From Ophiura sarsii (Eukaryota; Echinodermata; Ophiuroidea; Amphilepidida; Ophiuridae), in assembly GCA_035610835.1 (NCBI GenBank), contig CM069448.1:8247607-8311606 (forward strand): 64,000 nt of DNA, written 5' to 3'. Within the stretch, counting starts at the first letter, position 1. Each line of letters begins with the position of its first letter. Below are positions 35,101 to 47,261 of the stretch, one piece after another. The translations under genes were made by a program, and so were the position numbers. The notes under the pieces were generated by a model. That model worked only from the letters and a program-made list of their open reading frames with translations. It had not been told where the DNA came from and ran no database searches.

Positions 35101-35613
35101 ACTGAAGATGTCACATTAAATCTACTGAAGATGTCATATTGAATCTACTAAATATATCATACTGAATCTACTGAAGATGTCATACTGAATCTACTGAAGA
35201 TGTCATACTGAATCTACTGAAGATGTCATACTGAATCTACTGAAGATGTCATACTGAATCTACTGCAGATAATATACTGATTCTACTGAAGATGTCATAT
35301 TGAATCTACTGAAGATGTCATACTGAATCTACTAAAGATGTCAAATTGAATCTACTGAAGATATCATAATGAATCTACTGCAGATAATATAGTGAATCTA
35401 TCCACTGAGGATGTCATACTGAATCTACTGAAGATGTCATATTGAATCTACTGAAGATGTCATACTGAATCTACTGAAGGTAATATACTGAATCTACTGA
35501 AGATGTCATACTGAATCTACTGAAGATGTCATATTGAATCTACTGAAGATGTCATACTGAATCTACTGAAGATGTCATATTGAATCTACTGAAGATGTCA
35601 TACTGAATCTACT
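32189..35613 (+). repeat. Higher-order unit 5 (3425 bp)
   Basis: Islands lie at 34664-34949 and 34991-35066. It shares the TATACGGAAG variant with unit 4. Private changes include CTACATAGATAG before the island and TGACATGTTTTTT inside it. Confidence 0.9.
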
Positions 35614-38600
35614 GAAGAAAATATACTGAATCTACTGAATCTACTTAAGATGTCATACTGAATCTACTGAAGATGTCATATTGAATCTACTGAAGATATC
35701 ATACTGAATCTACTGAAGATGTCATACTGAATCTACTGCAGATAATATACTGAATCTACTGAAGATGTCATACTGAATCTACTGCAGACAATATATTAAA
35801 TCTACTGAAATATCATACTGAATCTACTGAATATATCATACTGAATCTACTGAAGATATCATACTGAATCTACTGAAGATAATATACTGAATCTACTGAA
35901 TCTACTTAAGATATCATACTGAATCTACTGAAGATGTCATATTGAATCTACTGAAGATATCATACTGAATCTACTGAAGATGTCATACTGAATCTACTGC
36001 AGATAATATACTGAATCTACTGAAGATGTCATACTGAATCTACTGCAGACAATATATTAAATCTACTGAAGATGTCATACTGAATCTACTGAAGATAATA
36101 TACTGAATCTACTGAAGATATCATACTGAGATGTCATATTGAATCTACTGAAGATGTTATACTGATTCTACTGCAGATAATATACTGAATCTACTGAATC
36201 TACTGAAGATATCATACTGAATCTACTGAAGTTATCATACTGAATCTACTGAAGATATCATACTGAATCTACTGAAGATAATATACTGAATCTACTGAAG
36301 ATGTCATACTGAATCTACTGAAGATAATATACTGAATCTACTGAAATATCATACTGAATCTACTGCAGATAATATACTAAATCTACTGAAGATATCATAC
36401 TGAATTTACTGAAGATATTATAGTGAATATACTGAAGATATCATACCGAATCTACTGAAGATATTATAGTGAATATACTGAAGATATCTTACGGAATCTA
36501 CTGAAGATATTATACTGAATCCACTCATATATATCATACTAAATCTACTTATAGTTATAGTTATATTATATATACTGAAGATATTATAGTGAATATACTG
36601 AAGATGTCATACTGAATCTACTGAAGATAATATACTGAATCTACTGAAGATGTCATACTAAATCTACTGAAGATAATATACTGAATCTATTGAAGATAAT
36701 ATACTGAATCTACTGAAGATGTCATACTGAATCTACTGAAGATGTCATATTGAATCTACTGAAGATATCATGCTGAATCTACTGAAGATATCATGCTGAA
36801 TCTACTGAAGATATCATAATGAATCTACTGAAGACATCATGCTGAATCTACTGAAGATAATATACTGAATCTACTTAAGATGTCATAATGAATCAATTGA
36901 TGATATCATTCTGAATCAATTGATAATATTTCACTAAATCTACTGAATATATCATACTGAATCTACTGAAGTTATCATACTGAATCTACTGAAGATATCA
37001 TACTGAAATACTGACGATATCATATTGAATCTACTGACGATATCATTTTGAATCAATTGATGATATTAAACTAAATCTACTGAAGATATATTAATTACAT
37101 TAAAGATATTATAGTGATTCTACTGAAGATGTCATATCAGGATGAATCTACTGAAGTTATCATAGTGCATTTACTGAAGCTATCATACTGAATCTATGAT
37201 CATACTAAATCTACTGAAGATATTATATAGTGAATATATTGAAGATGTCATACTGAATCTATTGAAGATGTCATGCTGACGATACTAAATATATCATACT
37301 GAATCTACTGGAGATATACTTATTCTACTGAAGATATTCTGAATATACTGAAGATATACTGAATCTACTGGAGATATTATAATGAATCTGATGAAGATAT
37401 TTTAGTGCATATACTGAAGATATCATACTGAATCTACTAAATATATCATACTGAATCTACTGAAGATAATAAACTGAATATACTGAACATAATATACTGA
37501 ATCTACTTAAGATGTCATACTGAATCTACTGAAGATGTCATATTGAATCTACTGAAGATATCATACTGAATCTACTGAAGATAATATACTGAATCTACTG
37601 AAGATGTCATACTGAATCTACTGAAGATAATATACTGAATCTACTGAGATATCATACTGAATCTACTGCAGATAATATACTAAATCTACTGAAGATATCA
37701 TACTGAATTTACTGAAGATATTATAGTGAATATACTGAAGATATCATACCGAATCTACTGAAGATATTATAGTGAATATACTGAAGATATCTTACGGAAT
37801 CTACTGAAGATATTATACTGAATCCACTCATATATATCATACTAAATCTACTTAAGTTATATTAAATATACTGAAGATATTATATAGTGAATATACTGAA
37901 GATGTCATACTGAATCTACTGAAGATAATATACTGAATCTACTGAAGATGTCATACTAAATCTACTGAAGATAATATACTGAATCTATTGAAGATAATAT
38001 ACTGAATATACTGAAGATGTCATACTGAATCTACTGAAGATGTCATATTGAATCTACTGAAGATAATATACTGAATCTACTGAAGATAGTACATGTATGG
38101 GCTATTACGTGTATTTTGGTTTAATAGTGGTGCCTGTACAATGTAGTACAAACATTCAGACCATGCTGGATGGTCTGACATGGTTTTTTTCTTCACTACA
38201 TAGTGGTAGGATCTTGGATTTGCATCACCTTATTATTATAAAGGGTGGACATGTGGGAATAAGTCAACTACAGGGCAGTTTTGTTGATTAGTTTGGCAAA
38301 TTAAGATGAAAATATAATTGTATACATATATTTTTCAACATAAAACATTATTTAAAGAAAAAATGAAATCTAAAGAATCTACTGAAGATGGCATACTGAA
38401 TCTACTAAAGATGTCAAAAAAGCATGGGGTTTTGAGTTTTTATGGGTCGGTCGCGTTTGGGCAAACAAACCTCTTTTTTTTAGGCCTAATATACTGAATC
38501 TACTAAAGATGTCATACTGAATCTACTGAAGATGTCACATTAAATCTACTGAAGATGTCATATTGAATCTACTAAATATATCATACTGAATCTACTGAAG

Positions 38601-39035
38601 ATGTCATACTGAATCTACTGAAGATGTCATACTGAATCTACTGAAGATGTCATACTGAATCTACTGAAGATGTCATACTGAATCTACTGCAGATAATATA
38701 CTGAATCTACTGAAGATGTCATATTGAATCTACTGAAGATGTCATACTGAATCTACTAAAGATGTCAAATTGAATCTACTGAAGATATCATAATGAATCT
38801 ACTGCAGATAATATAGTGAATCTATCCACTGAGGATGTCATACTGAATCTACTGAAGATGTCATATTGAATCTACTGAAGATGTCATACTGAATCTACTG
38901 AAGGTAATATACTGAATCTACTGAGGATGTCATACTGAATCTACTGAAGATGTCATATTGAATCTACTGAAGATGTCATACTGAATCTACTGAAGATGTC
39001 ATATTGAATCTACTGAAGATGTCATATTGAATCTA
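35614..39035 (+). repeat. Higher-order unit 6, last of the array
   Basis: Islands lie at 38089-38374 and 38416-38490, with small private changes (GTGGTGCC in place of GTGCAGCC, and a 1-bp loss in the second island). At about 39035 the unit gives way to unordered monomers, at the same phase at which unit 1 began. It also has more private changes in its first half (for example CTGAAATACTGACG near 37005). Confidence 0.88.
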
Positions 39036-40599
39036 CTGAAGCTATCATACTGAGTCTACTGAAGATAGTATATACTGAATCTACTGAAGATGTCATACTG
39101 AATCTACTGAAGATGTCATATTGAATCTGCTGAAGATGTCATATTGAATCTACTGAAGATGTCATACTGAATCTACTGAAGGTAATATACTGAATCTACT
39201 GAAGATGTCATACTGAATCTACTGAAGATAATATACTGAATCTACTTAAGATGCCATATTGAATCTACTGAAGATGTCATATTGAATCTACTAAATATAT
39301 CATACTGAATCTACTGAAGATGTCATACTGAATCTACTGAAGATGTCATATTGAATCTACTGAAGATGTCATATTGAATCTACTGAAGATGTCATATTGA
39401 ATCTACTGAAGATGTCATATTGAATCTACTAAATATATCATACTGAATCTACTGAAGATGTCATACTGAATCTACTGCAGATAATATACTGAATCTACTG
39501 AAGATGTCATACTGCATCTACTGCAGATAATATATTAAATCTACTGAAGATATCATACTGAATCTACTGAAGTTGTCATACTGAATCTACTGAAGATAAT
39601 ATACTGAATCTACTGAAGATAATATACTGAATCTACTGAAGATGTCATATTGAATCTACTGAAGATAATATACTGAATCTACTGAAGATGTCATACTGAA
39701 TCTACTGAAGATGTCATACTGAATCTACTGAAGGTAATATACTGAATCTACAGAAGTGATCATACTGAATCTACTAAAGATATCACACCGAATCTACTGA
39801 TGATATCATACTGAATCTACTGAAGATGTCATATTGAATCTACTGCAGATAATATACTGAATCTACTGAAGATGTCATATTGAATCTAGTGAAGATAATA
39901 TACTGAATCTACTGAAGATGTCATATTGAATCTACTGAAGATGTCATACTGAATCTACTGAAGATAATGTACTGAATCTACTGAAGATAATGTACTGAAT
40001 CTACTTAAGATGTCATATTGAATCTACTGAAGATGTCATATTGAATCTACTAAATATATCATACTGAATCTACTGAAGATGTCATACTGAATCTACTGCA
40101 GATAATATACTGAATCTACTGAAGATGTCATACTGAATCTACTGCAGATAATATACTAAATCTACTGAAGATGTCATACTGAATCTACTGAAGATAATAT
40201 ACTGAATCTACTGAAGATATCATACTGAATCTACTGAAGATATCATACTGAATCTACTAAAGATATCACACCGAATCTACTGAAGATATTATACTGAATC
40301 TACTGAAGATGTCATATTGAATCTACTGCAGATAATATACTGAATCTACTGAAGATGTCATACTGAATCTACTGAAGATAATATACTGAATCTACTGAAG
40401 ATATCATACTGAATCTACTTAAGTTATCATACTGAATCTACTGAAGATGTCATACTGAATCTACTGAAAATAATATACTGAATCTACTGTAAATGTTATA
40501 CTGAATCTACTGAGGATAATATACTGAATCTACTGAAGATAATATACTGAATCTACTGAAGATATCATACTGAATCTACTGAAGATATCATACTGAATG
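39036..40599 (+). repeat. 23-bp satellite without higher-order organisation
   Basis: Monomer tandem with the three common variants (GATATCAT, GATGTCAT, GATAATAT) in irregular order. It carries none of the unit-specific islands. It resembles the block at 47.5-49.9 kb, for example the shared ATCACACCGAATC monomers. Confidence 0.92.
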
Positions 40600-42060
40600 T
40601 CATGGTCGGATTCAAATAACCTTAAATGCGGATGTAGAATGGTCCGCAAAATAGTATGTCATAGATGTGCATAACTATATTGGCAAACTTGTGTACATTA
40701 TTTACTAGTGGGTGACATTCCCACATTCCCATTGGTATACAATAGCGCGACCTATTGTATTGGGCTTAGCGGGTCTTAGAAACACCACCTGTGTTTACGC
40801 GCGAAATCCCCAGCCCAAACAAATGTGGCCAACGTGCGGGAAATAGGCATTCGCTGAACAACATCTATAGAGATAAGACGTTAGGTCTTGCGTATCCTCA
40901 TAATGGGGAATTAGTGGTATGGCATTATAATAAGGTCCACACTAGTCATACTGTATTTTTTTCCCTGCGACGAGGCATATTAAAACAAGAGTATGATAGT
41001 CCAAATATTGGTTTTAAAAGTGGTTTTTATCACCAAAGGGGTTACACGAGGCAAGAGAACTTCTGTGCTTGCGGCGACGTCAGTACCCGTTAGATTCCGC
41101 CAGTGGAGGATGGACGCACTCTAAGCGAGTCATTTATGTTGGATCCAATGTAAGTACGAATGTATGTATGTGTAATTAATGTGTATAATTGTAATGAGTC
41201 ATGAGACCCATTTTGGGCAAAATATGTTTGGTTCATAAAATACAAAGACTTGAATTTATGAGGATTTAAATATCAAACCAAGGGCATGTCACGATGTGAA
41301 AGCGTCACGTTTAGAACTGTGTCAAAATTTTGGTTGTGAAAATGTTTACTATCACTGAGAAAAATATCATGTGACGGAATTTTCCATACGAATATTATGT
41401 TTAAATTTAGAATTTCCTATGTACAGTGTTTCATAATATTTCGTGAATAAAAATGACCACATAAATTGTGTCAAATGTCGTAGCAACGACTTACACATTT
41501 TTACAGTAAAGTCATCACGGTTATTGTCATAGCAGTAAAAACAAAGCTGCGTAAATAAAAGTCGTGAAGTTAACGGTGAATAATTAATCTTATTTAATTG
41601 TTTGGATATGTTGGAAAGAGATAAGATTATTTTATTGTCATGTGCCGGGAAATGACATGTGAAAAGAATAGATAAAAATATAGTAGCGTAAAGAACTGTT
41701 GATATAACGCTACAAATGTTTTATCATACCAGATAATTTTAACAAAAAGAGATGTCAAAATTATGGCCTACAGAAATTATTATGATTTCTGCTCTGTGAT
41801 TTTAATTCTGTAGTGCACCGCTAATTTTGGTTTAAGCTGACTGTTGGTATCTATTTACGTTGGTTCAACTTCTACATTTGGTTGCAAGTTAGTCCGGGAC
41901 AATTTGGTAGACGATACGTCACACGGGGTCAAAGTCACGTTCAAGATGTGTCAACAAAGGTCATCGTAAAATACATATTAGAACTTTCGGTTAGCGTACG
42001 CTCACGAATCCCCGCACGAATCATCGACAGATCTTCTGCTTTTGAGACACGGTATTCATA
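40600..42060. other. Non-satellite island, apparently unique sequence
   Basis: Satellite ends at about 40599 and mixed-composition DNA begins. A 100-codon plus frame (40791-41093) has no motif I recognise, and a GTAAGT splice-donor-like word follows at about 41150. I see no acceptor or further exons. It could be a gene fragment or an unrecognised transposon. Confidence 0.35.
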
Positions 42061-43598
42061 GGCGTAGCCAGGATTATTTTATCCGGGGGGCACTCCGGCT
42101 CTGATCCAGTAAAGTTAATGGTCGGACAGGGGGTGTCTGAGGGGGGATGTGCCCCCCTGAGAAGTAGAAAAAAAATTCAATTTTGGAACTCATTTGGTGC
42201 GATCTGGTGTATACTTTTGCCCAACATTTTATCGAAAAGCCACCTCTTCATTTCTAATAAATATTTTGTTTTTTATCAATGCACGAAAGAAGTTGAGCAT
42301 AATTATACTAATATATTCTATATATTTGCTACATTACTGGCAATAAAAACATTTTCTTTCGGGTAATTATATCTTCTTTTTTGTACGTTTATGAATATCA
42401 AAATCTTATTTTAAAAGAAAACTAAAGCTGCAAATCAAAATCATATATTTTTGAAATTATTATGAATCAGATACCTATAAATTGACGAAGTAAAGAAAAA
42501 AAAGGGACCTGATACCTTAATAGGCGCGCGTAGCGCGCGAAAAATGTGCTATTTTACAGTTTGCAATGAGGCTTGCCTTCATAAAAGTTTCATAAAGATA
42601 AAGTTAATGTTTGAAGTCACATTAGCGCGTAGCGCACATTTGATAGGTCCTACTAATTTGTTATTAAGCTAAATGTAATGTTTGAAGGTTCATGCGAGCT
42701 TAGCGCGCAAAATTGCATATTTTACACTAATTTTGTCATAATTGAGCGACGTTTTTTGCTGATAACAAGCTTCTAAAAAGAAATGAAAATATTTTGAGGT
42801 TCTAAAACATCCACCCACCCTTCATCCACCCTTCACCCACCCTTCAACCAACAAGAAATGAAATCACACAAGGACTGGTCATGATCCCAAGTCTTATCGT
42901 TTGTGGCAAGGACGCTGGGGCATGTGCGTGCGTAGCGCGCAATTTTGTTTGCTATTCTACATATTTTGCCAATTTTCGCTGGTACAAGCTTAAAAACTAA
43001 AGCAAATATTTCGAGGCCCATGAGCAAAACGCGCGAAATATTGGCTTCTCAACACTAACTAATTTTGTCATGATCGAGATACATTTTGTCTTAAAATTAG
43101 ATTTCAAAATTGAAGTTAACGTTCATGTAACGTGCGCGCGTAGCGCGCGAATTTCTTTTGGCTATTTTACGATCGAGATACCAACCACGCAAAATTGACT
43201 TCTTTACATTAATTTTGCCAAGATTGAGATACATTGTTGCTTCTATTAAAATGTCACATTTTATCTTTATTTTTTTACGAAAACCCCTGGCTTCTTTATA
43301 CTTATTTGCCACATTTGAGATATATTTTGGCCTTATGACACTGCTTTTATTGTTAAATGTTTTGCTATTTTACCCGGTTTTGCTAGGATTGAGGTACATT
43401 TTGGCTTCAAACTATCTTCTTAATTTGCAATGAATTTATTTTTTGGGGAAGGGGCACATACAACGAAAAATGCTATCTTTGTATTTGAACGTCATAATTT
43501 AACTATGATTTCTCTTATAAAAATTGAGGCGACAATGGCAAAATTGGGTGACAGGGGAGAAGGAGCGGTCGGCCCCTTCTTAACCCTCTGGCTACGCC
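42061..43598. mobile_element. Repeat element bounded by GGCGTAGCCAG inverted ends, with GCGCGC hairpins
   Basis: GGCGTAGCCAGG at 42061-42072 is mirrored by CTGGCTACGCC at 43588-43598. A second, diverged copy of the right end (CTGGCTCCGCC) lies at 43838-43848, so elements may be nested. The interior repeats a module with GCGCGCGTAGCGCGCGAA-type palindromes (near 42524, 42625, 42690, 42930 and 43130), each followed by wording like TTTTGCCAAGATTGAGATAC. It looks like a degenerate internal tandem. No transposase is seen. Confidence 0.5.
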
Positions 43599-43699
43599 AT
43601 TATTGCCTAGATATGCCGGGATCTGGGCCGGGAACGTACAAAACAAGGGATGGGGGCATGGAAACTTACTATGTAACAAATAAAGAACTCTATATCCTC

Positions 43700-43850
43700 T
43701 ACTATTTCTCTTTTCTTTCTTCCTTTTTCTCCTTTTTCTTTCTTTTTCTTCTCCTTTTTCTTTCTTTTTCTTCTCCTTTTTTTTTTTTTTTGGTGCCAGG
43801 GACCCGGGGGGCACGTGCCCCCCAGGCCCCCCCCCCCCTGGCTCCGCCAA
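43700..43850. repeat. Polypyrimidine tract and G/C runs
   Basis: About 43700-43790 is a long TTTCTTTTTCTTCTCC-type pyrimidine tract. It is followed by GGGGGGCAC/GTGCCCCCC inverted runs (43806-43823) and a C run. Apparent frames through it are low-complexity artefacts. Confidence 0.85.
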
Positions 43851-44212
43851 TGGTATTTATTTCTTCGCTTCAGTGCATCTTCTGTGTTTACTACTCCACG
43901 GTATAGCGTAAGCCTTACAATGTCATAACACGGCGACTATTAATACATAATACACAGGTGTGTTTTCTATACAAATAAATACTACCGAATGTGGAACTGT
44001 CAACGTGTTATCAGGAGATAAATCGTATTTAATACCGCGAGTGTGCACACAAATAGGGTTGGGTAAATTAATATGATCCTTGGTATTTTATAATAGGTAA
44101 TAAAAGGTCGTTTACACTTATAACATTATATTAATATTATTATTGCACATTAGTTGTGGTAATTATACTTGTATCCCCATTCACTTCTGAACTTAAACAA
44201 ATTCAGGAATTT
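43851..44212. other. AT-rich spacer
   Basis: No gene or repeat recognised. Confidence 0.5.
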
Positions 44213-44350
44213 CATTTTATTCAAAATTGTTGTTTGGACTTTAAACATTTGTCAGGGTTATTTATTGAACAAAATTGTTGTTTGGACTTTGACAATTTTG
44301 CAAGGTGATTTATTAAACAACATTGTATTTTGGACTTGATAAAATTTGGG
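44213..44350. repeat. 48-bp tandem repeat, about three copies
   Basis: ATTGTTGTTTGGACTTT recurs at 44226 and 44274 and, in diverged form, at 44322, each followed by TTATTGAACAAA-like sequence. The period is 48 bp. It abuts the left arm of the inverted-repeat structure. Confidence 0.75.
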
Positions 44351-44917
44351 CACTCATTTTTGGGAGTACCTTTAGAATACCCTACCATTTCGAAACGGCG
44401 CGAAGCTCAATCTTTTTTCAAAACAATCAACATCGGCGAAGCACCGCTGATGAAGCCATCATCATCGACGGCGCGAAGCTCAATCTTTTTTTTCAAAACA
44501 ATTAGTACCTACTGTTTTACCATCATACTTTGGACACTGTTCGCAACGTCCGGGCTCGCAATTTAAATACGATTTGGGACATGTTTAATGTTAACGCTAT
44601 GGCAGAGGTCTCCCCCTTCTCTTACCCCTCCACGGTAAATAAATATTGACCCTACCTATGCTTTTAATAACATGGGATCAACCTTTCTACATTGTCTAGT
44701 GGGAGAGGGCAATGCGTTCCTTATTTCGGACAAAGTGTATCAACCTTTGTTTGTTCATGATGGGTCAATTAATTTTAGTGAATCAATTTACAATGTTATG
44801 GAAAAGAATTTTACGTGGATAAAATTATAAATGTTATGGTTTATCAGTGTGTCCATGTATGATTGTGATTTGTCGTCGACGTATTGTTGTATTTATTTCA
44901 CCCAAGTCTCCTACATC

Positions 44918-44918
<1 letters not shown>

Positions 44919-44958
<40 letters not shown>
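44919..44958. repeat. 40-bp poly-C run
   Basis: Uninterrupted C from 44919 to 44958. Its length is likely to vary and to be error-prone in assembly. The proline frame across it is spurious. Confidence 0.9.
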
Positions 44959-45039
44959 AGGCTGTCAGATCTCCTCCCGATCCCGGTGGTATGCTACATA
45001 TATAATATAATTATAGCTCTGGAGGGTGTCATAGATACT

Positions 45040-45985
45040 GAAATTCGGTCCCTTGTGCAATATCAAGGGGTAAAGAACGACCCATAATGTTCCAATGCAA
45101 AAAGAACGACCCATAATATATTTTGGCCAACCTGTCCCACAATGCAATAGTAAGGGACAGTCCAGCACCTCATCAATTTGGGCAGTCCAACACCTCAACA
45201 ATTATAAGGGGCGGCGTCCAACAATGCAATATTAAGGGGCTGCCTCATGAATGGGCGGTGTTATTCTACATACAATTTGGACAGCCCATAATCTATCTTT
45301 GGACGGGGCTTTTAAAGAACGACCCATAATCTATTTTGGCCAACCTGTCCCACATGCAATGTTAAGGGACAGTCCACACCTCATCAATTTGGGCAGGGCT
45401 TTTAAAGAACGACCCATAATCTATTTAAGCCGACCTGTCACATGATACTGAACTTCAGTCCCAATGCAATATTAAGGGGCAGCCCAACACCTTAACAATT
45501 TGGACGGGACTATTAAAGAACGACCCATAATCTATCTTTTTTCTACAGCCCAGCGGGGCTCATTACAATCCGAAATATGTCCCTGTGCAATATCAAGGGG
45601 TAAAGAACGACCCATAATGTCCCAATGCAAAAAGAACGACCCATAATCTATTTTGGCCAACCTGTCCCACAATGCAATATTAAGGGACAATCCAGCGCCT
45701 CATCAATTTTGGCAGGGCTTTTAAAGAACGACCCATAATCTATTTAAGCCGACCTGTCACATGATACTGAACTTCAGTCCCAATTAAGGGGCAGTCCAAC
45801 ACCTTAACAATTTGGACGGGACTATTAAAGAACGGCCCATAATATATCTTTGGACGGGACTTTTAAAGAACGACCCATAATCTATTTTGTATAATCTGTC
45901 ACATGATACTGAAATTCGGTCCCTGTGCAATAGGGCAGGGCTTTTAAAGAACGACCCATAATCTATTTAAGCCGACCTGTCACAT
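45040..45985. repeat. Irregular tandem repeat (AAGAACGACCCATAAT family)
   Basis: AAGAACGACCCATAAT recurs about ten times (for example near 45073, 45102, 45315, 45405, 45606, 45634 and 45726). It is mixed with GGCCAACCTGTCCCAC, AATGCAATATTAAGGG and CATCAATTTGGGCAG blocks. Larger segments are duplicated (45055-45120 and 45590-45650; 45390-45440, 45715-45770 and 45935-45990). It is the interior of the inverted-repeat structure and is non-coding. Confidence 0.8.
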
Positions 45986-46380
45986 GATACTGAACTAAAG
46001 TACTGACTGACACTTGAGTTGGTTATACAAGTCCAGTGGTTTTAGGATAAAATAATTTAATTCCCACATGTGATGAATTTTATAGGGGGATATATGATCA
46101 AAATCCATTATTGCATTGAAACCAACGGAAATTCAAAATTTACGGCCGTTCGTCGTGTCCGCCATCGTCTGGGTGCCGGACGGCAGTGCCAATGATCCTT
46201 AATCAAGGATTTAATATCACACAGCATATCATAAAACCACATTATTATAATCAACCCACATTAGACGTATAGGAGCTATAATAGTTTTGGAGTTAGAATA
46301 TATTTATTACCTGGTCAGTTACTTATTTTGAGGACTGTATTATGTCATTGAGGTTTGAAAATTATACAAAATACTATTGT
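45986..46380. other. Spacer inside the inverted-repeat structure
   Basis: Mixed-composition DNA; no gene, RNA or repeat recognised. Confidence 0.45.
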
Positions 46381-46894
46381 TCTGAAAAAAAGCTTGAGCT
46401 TCGCGCCGTCGATGATGATGGCATCATCAGCGGTGCTTCGCCGATGTTGATTGTTTTGAAAAAAAAGATTGAGTTTCGCGCCGTCGATGATGATGGCTTC
46501 ATCAGCGGTGCTTCGCCGATGTTGATTGTTTTGAAAAAAAGATTGAGCTTCGCGCCATCGATGATGATGGTTCACCAGCGGTGCTTTCGCGCTGGCGAAG
46601 GTGATATTGAAAAAGGAAGACCTTTCCGATGTTGCATTATTTTCTAAAAGTTTGAGCTTCGCGCCGTCGAAGATGATTTAAAAAAAAGAGGAGCTTCAAA
46701 AATGGTAGGAAAAAGAAAATTGAGCTTCGCGCCGTCGATGATGATGGTTCACCAGCGGTGCTTTTGCGCTGGCGAAGTTGATATTGAAAAGGAAGACCTT
46801 TTCGATGTTGCATTATTTTTTAAAAGGTTGAGCTTCGCGCCGTCAAAGATGATTTAAAAAAAAGTGGAGCTTCAAAAATGGTAGGGTATTTTAA

Positions 46895-47261
46895 AGTTTA
46901 GCCCATTTTTGATACCAATTATGTTTTGACTTAGAAATTTGGAGAATCATTTGGTAAATCAAATCGGGTTGACACTCATATATAAAACCTCACATTTGGA
47001 CGTTATCAATTAATAATCGGGCTTAAGTTCTATGTTAACCAATATGCATTTGTAGAAGGATGATATCCATGAACCATTGTAAATGTAGATTATAATATGA
47101 TATGTGTATGAGTATCTTTGTCGAGAAAGAAAACTCGTTTAAATTTTATTTAAAATAAAATACTTGTAAAATAAATTGGACTGGTCAATCTTAAGTTTTT
47201 CCAAGTGTCTCAACTGAGCAACGTTTTAAACATTCCTACATCAGCAGCTGGGAATGACACT
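46895..47261. other. AT-rich spacer before satellite resumes
   Basis: Nothing recognised. The 23-bp satellite restarts at about 47262 (ACTGAATCTACTGAAG). Confidence 0.5.

Larger units (their letters stand above)
18462..39035 (+). repeat. Higher-order satellite array: six 3.4-kb units of the 23-bp satellite
   Basis: Unit starts, taken at the distinctive GAAGAAAATA word, fall at 18462, 21911, 25360, 28763, 32189 and 35614. The next would be about 39039, where the pattern breaks. Unit lengths are 3449, 3449, 3403, 3426 and 3425 bp. The differences are close to whole monomers (46, 23 and 24 bp). Units are nearly identical base for base, yet monomers inside a unit differ from one another, which is the defining mark of higher-order organisation. 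Each unit holds one non-satellite island. Confidence 0.95.
44371..46894. mobile_element. 2.5-kb inverted-repeat structure with tandem-repeat arms
   Basis: The left arm has TTTAGAATACCCTACCATTT (44371-44390) then GGCGCGAAGCTCAATC modules (44397-44490). It is mirrored by the right arm, where GATTGAGCTTCGCGCC-type modules start near 46396, 46471, 46545, 46654, 46722 and 46830 and end with AATGGTAGGGTATTTTAAA. The modules are 75 bp in the best-kept copies (GTCGATGATGATGG, CATCAGCGGTGCTTCGCCGA). The arms hold about two versus six modules. This resembles a transposon with long subterminal repeats. No transposase frame is visible. Confidence 0.55.

Noticed and set aside
18462..39035. CRISPR-like appearance of short regular repeats
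   Set aside because: The 23-bp monomers abut directly with no unique spacers and there are no cas genes; this is a eukaryotic tandem satellite.
40791..41160. Possible first exon with GTAAGT donor
   Set aside because: No acceptor, further exon or recognisable protein follows; kept only as an open possibility in the island entry.
43430..43906. Ser/Phe-rich and Lys/Glu-rich frames at the polypyrimidine tract
   Set aside because: Low-complexity artefact of the tract and the adjoining G/C runs.
44884..45087. Proline-run frame
   Set aside because: Produced by the 40-bp poly-C run.
46342..46647. About 100-codon plus frame and 76-codon minus frame at the inverted-repeat arm
   Set aside because: Both follow the 75-bp module, which is a multiple of three; they reflect tandem structure and not a gene.
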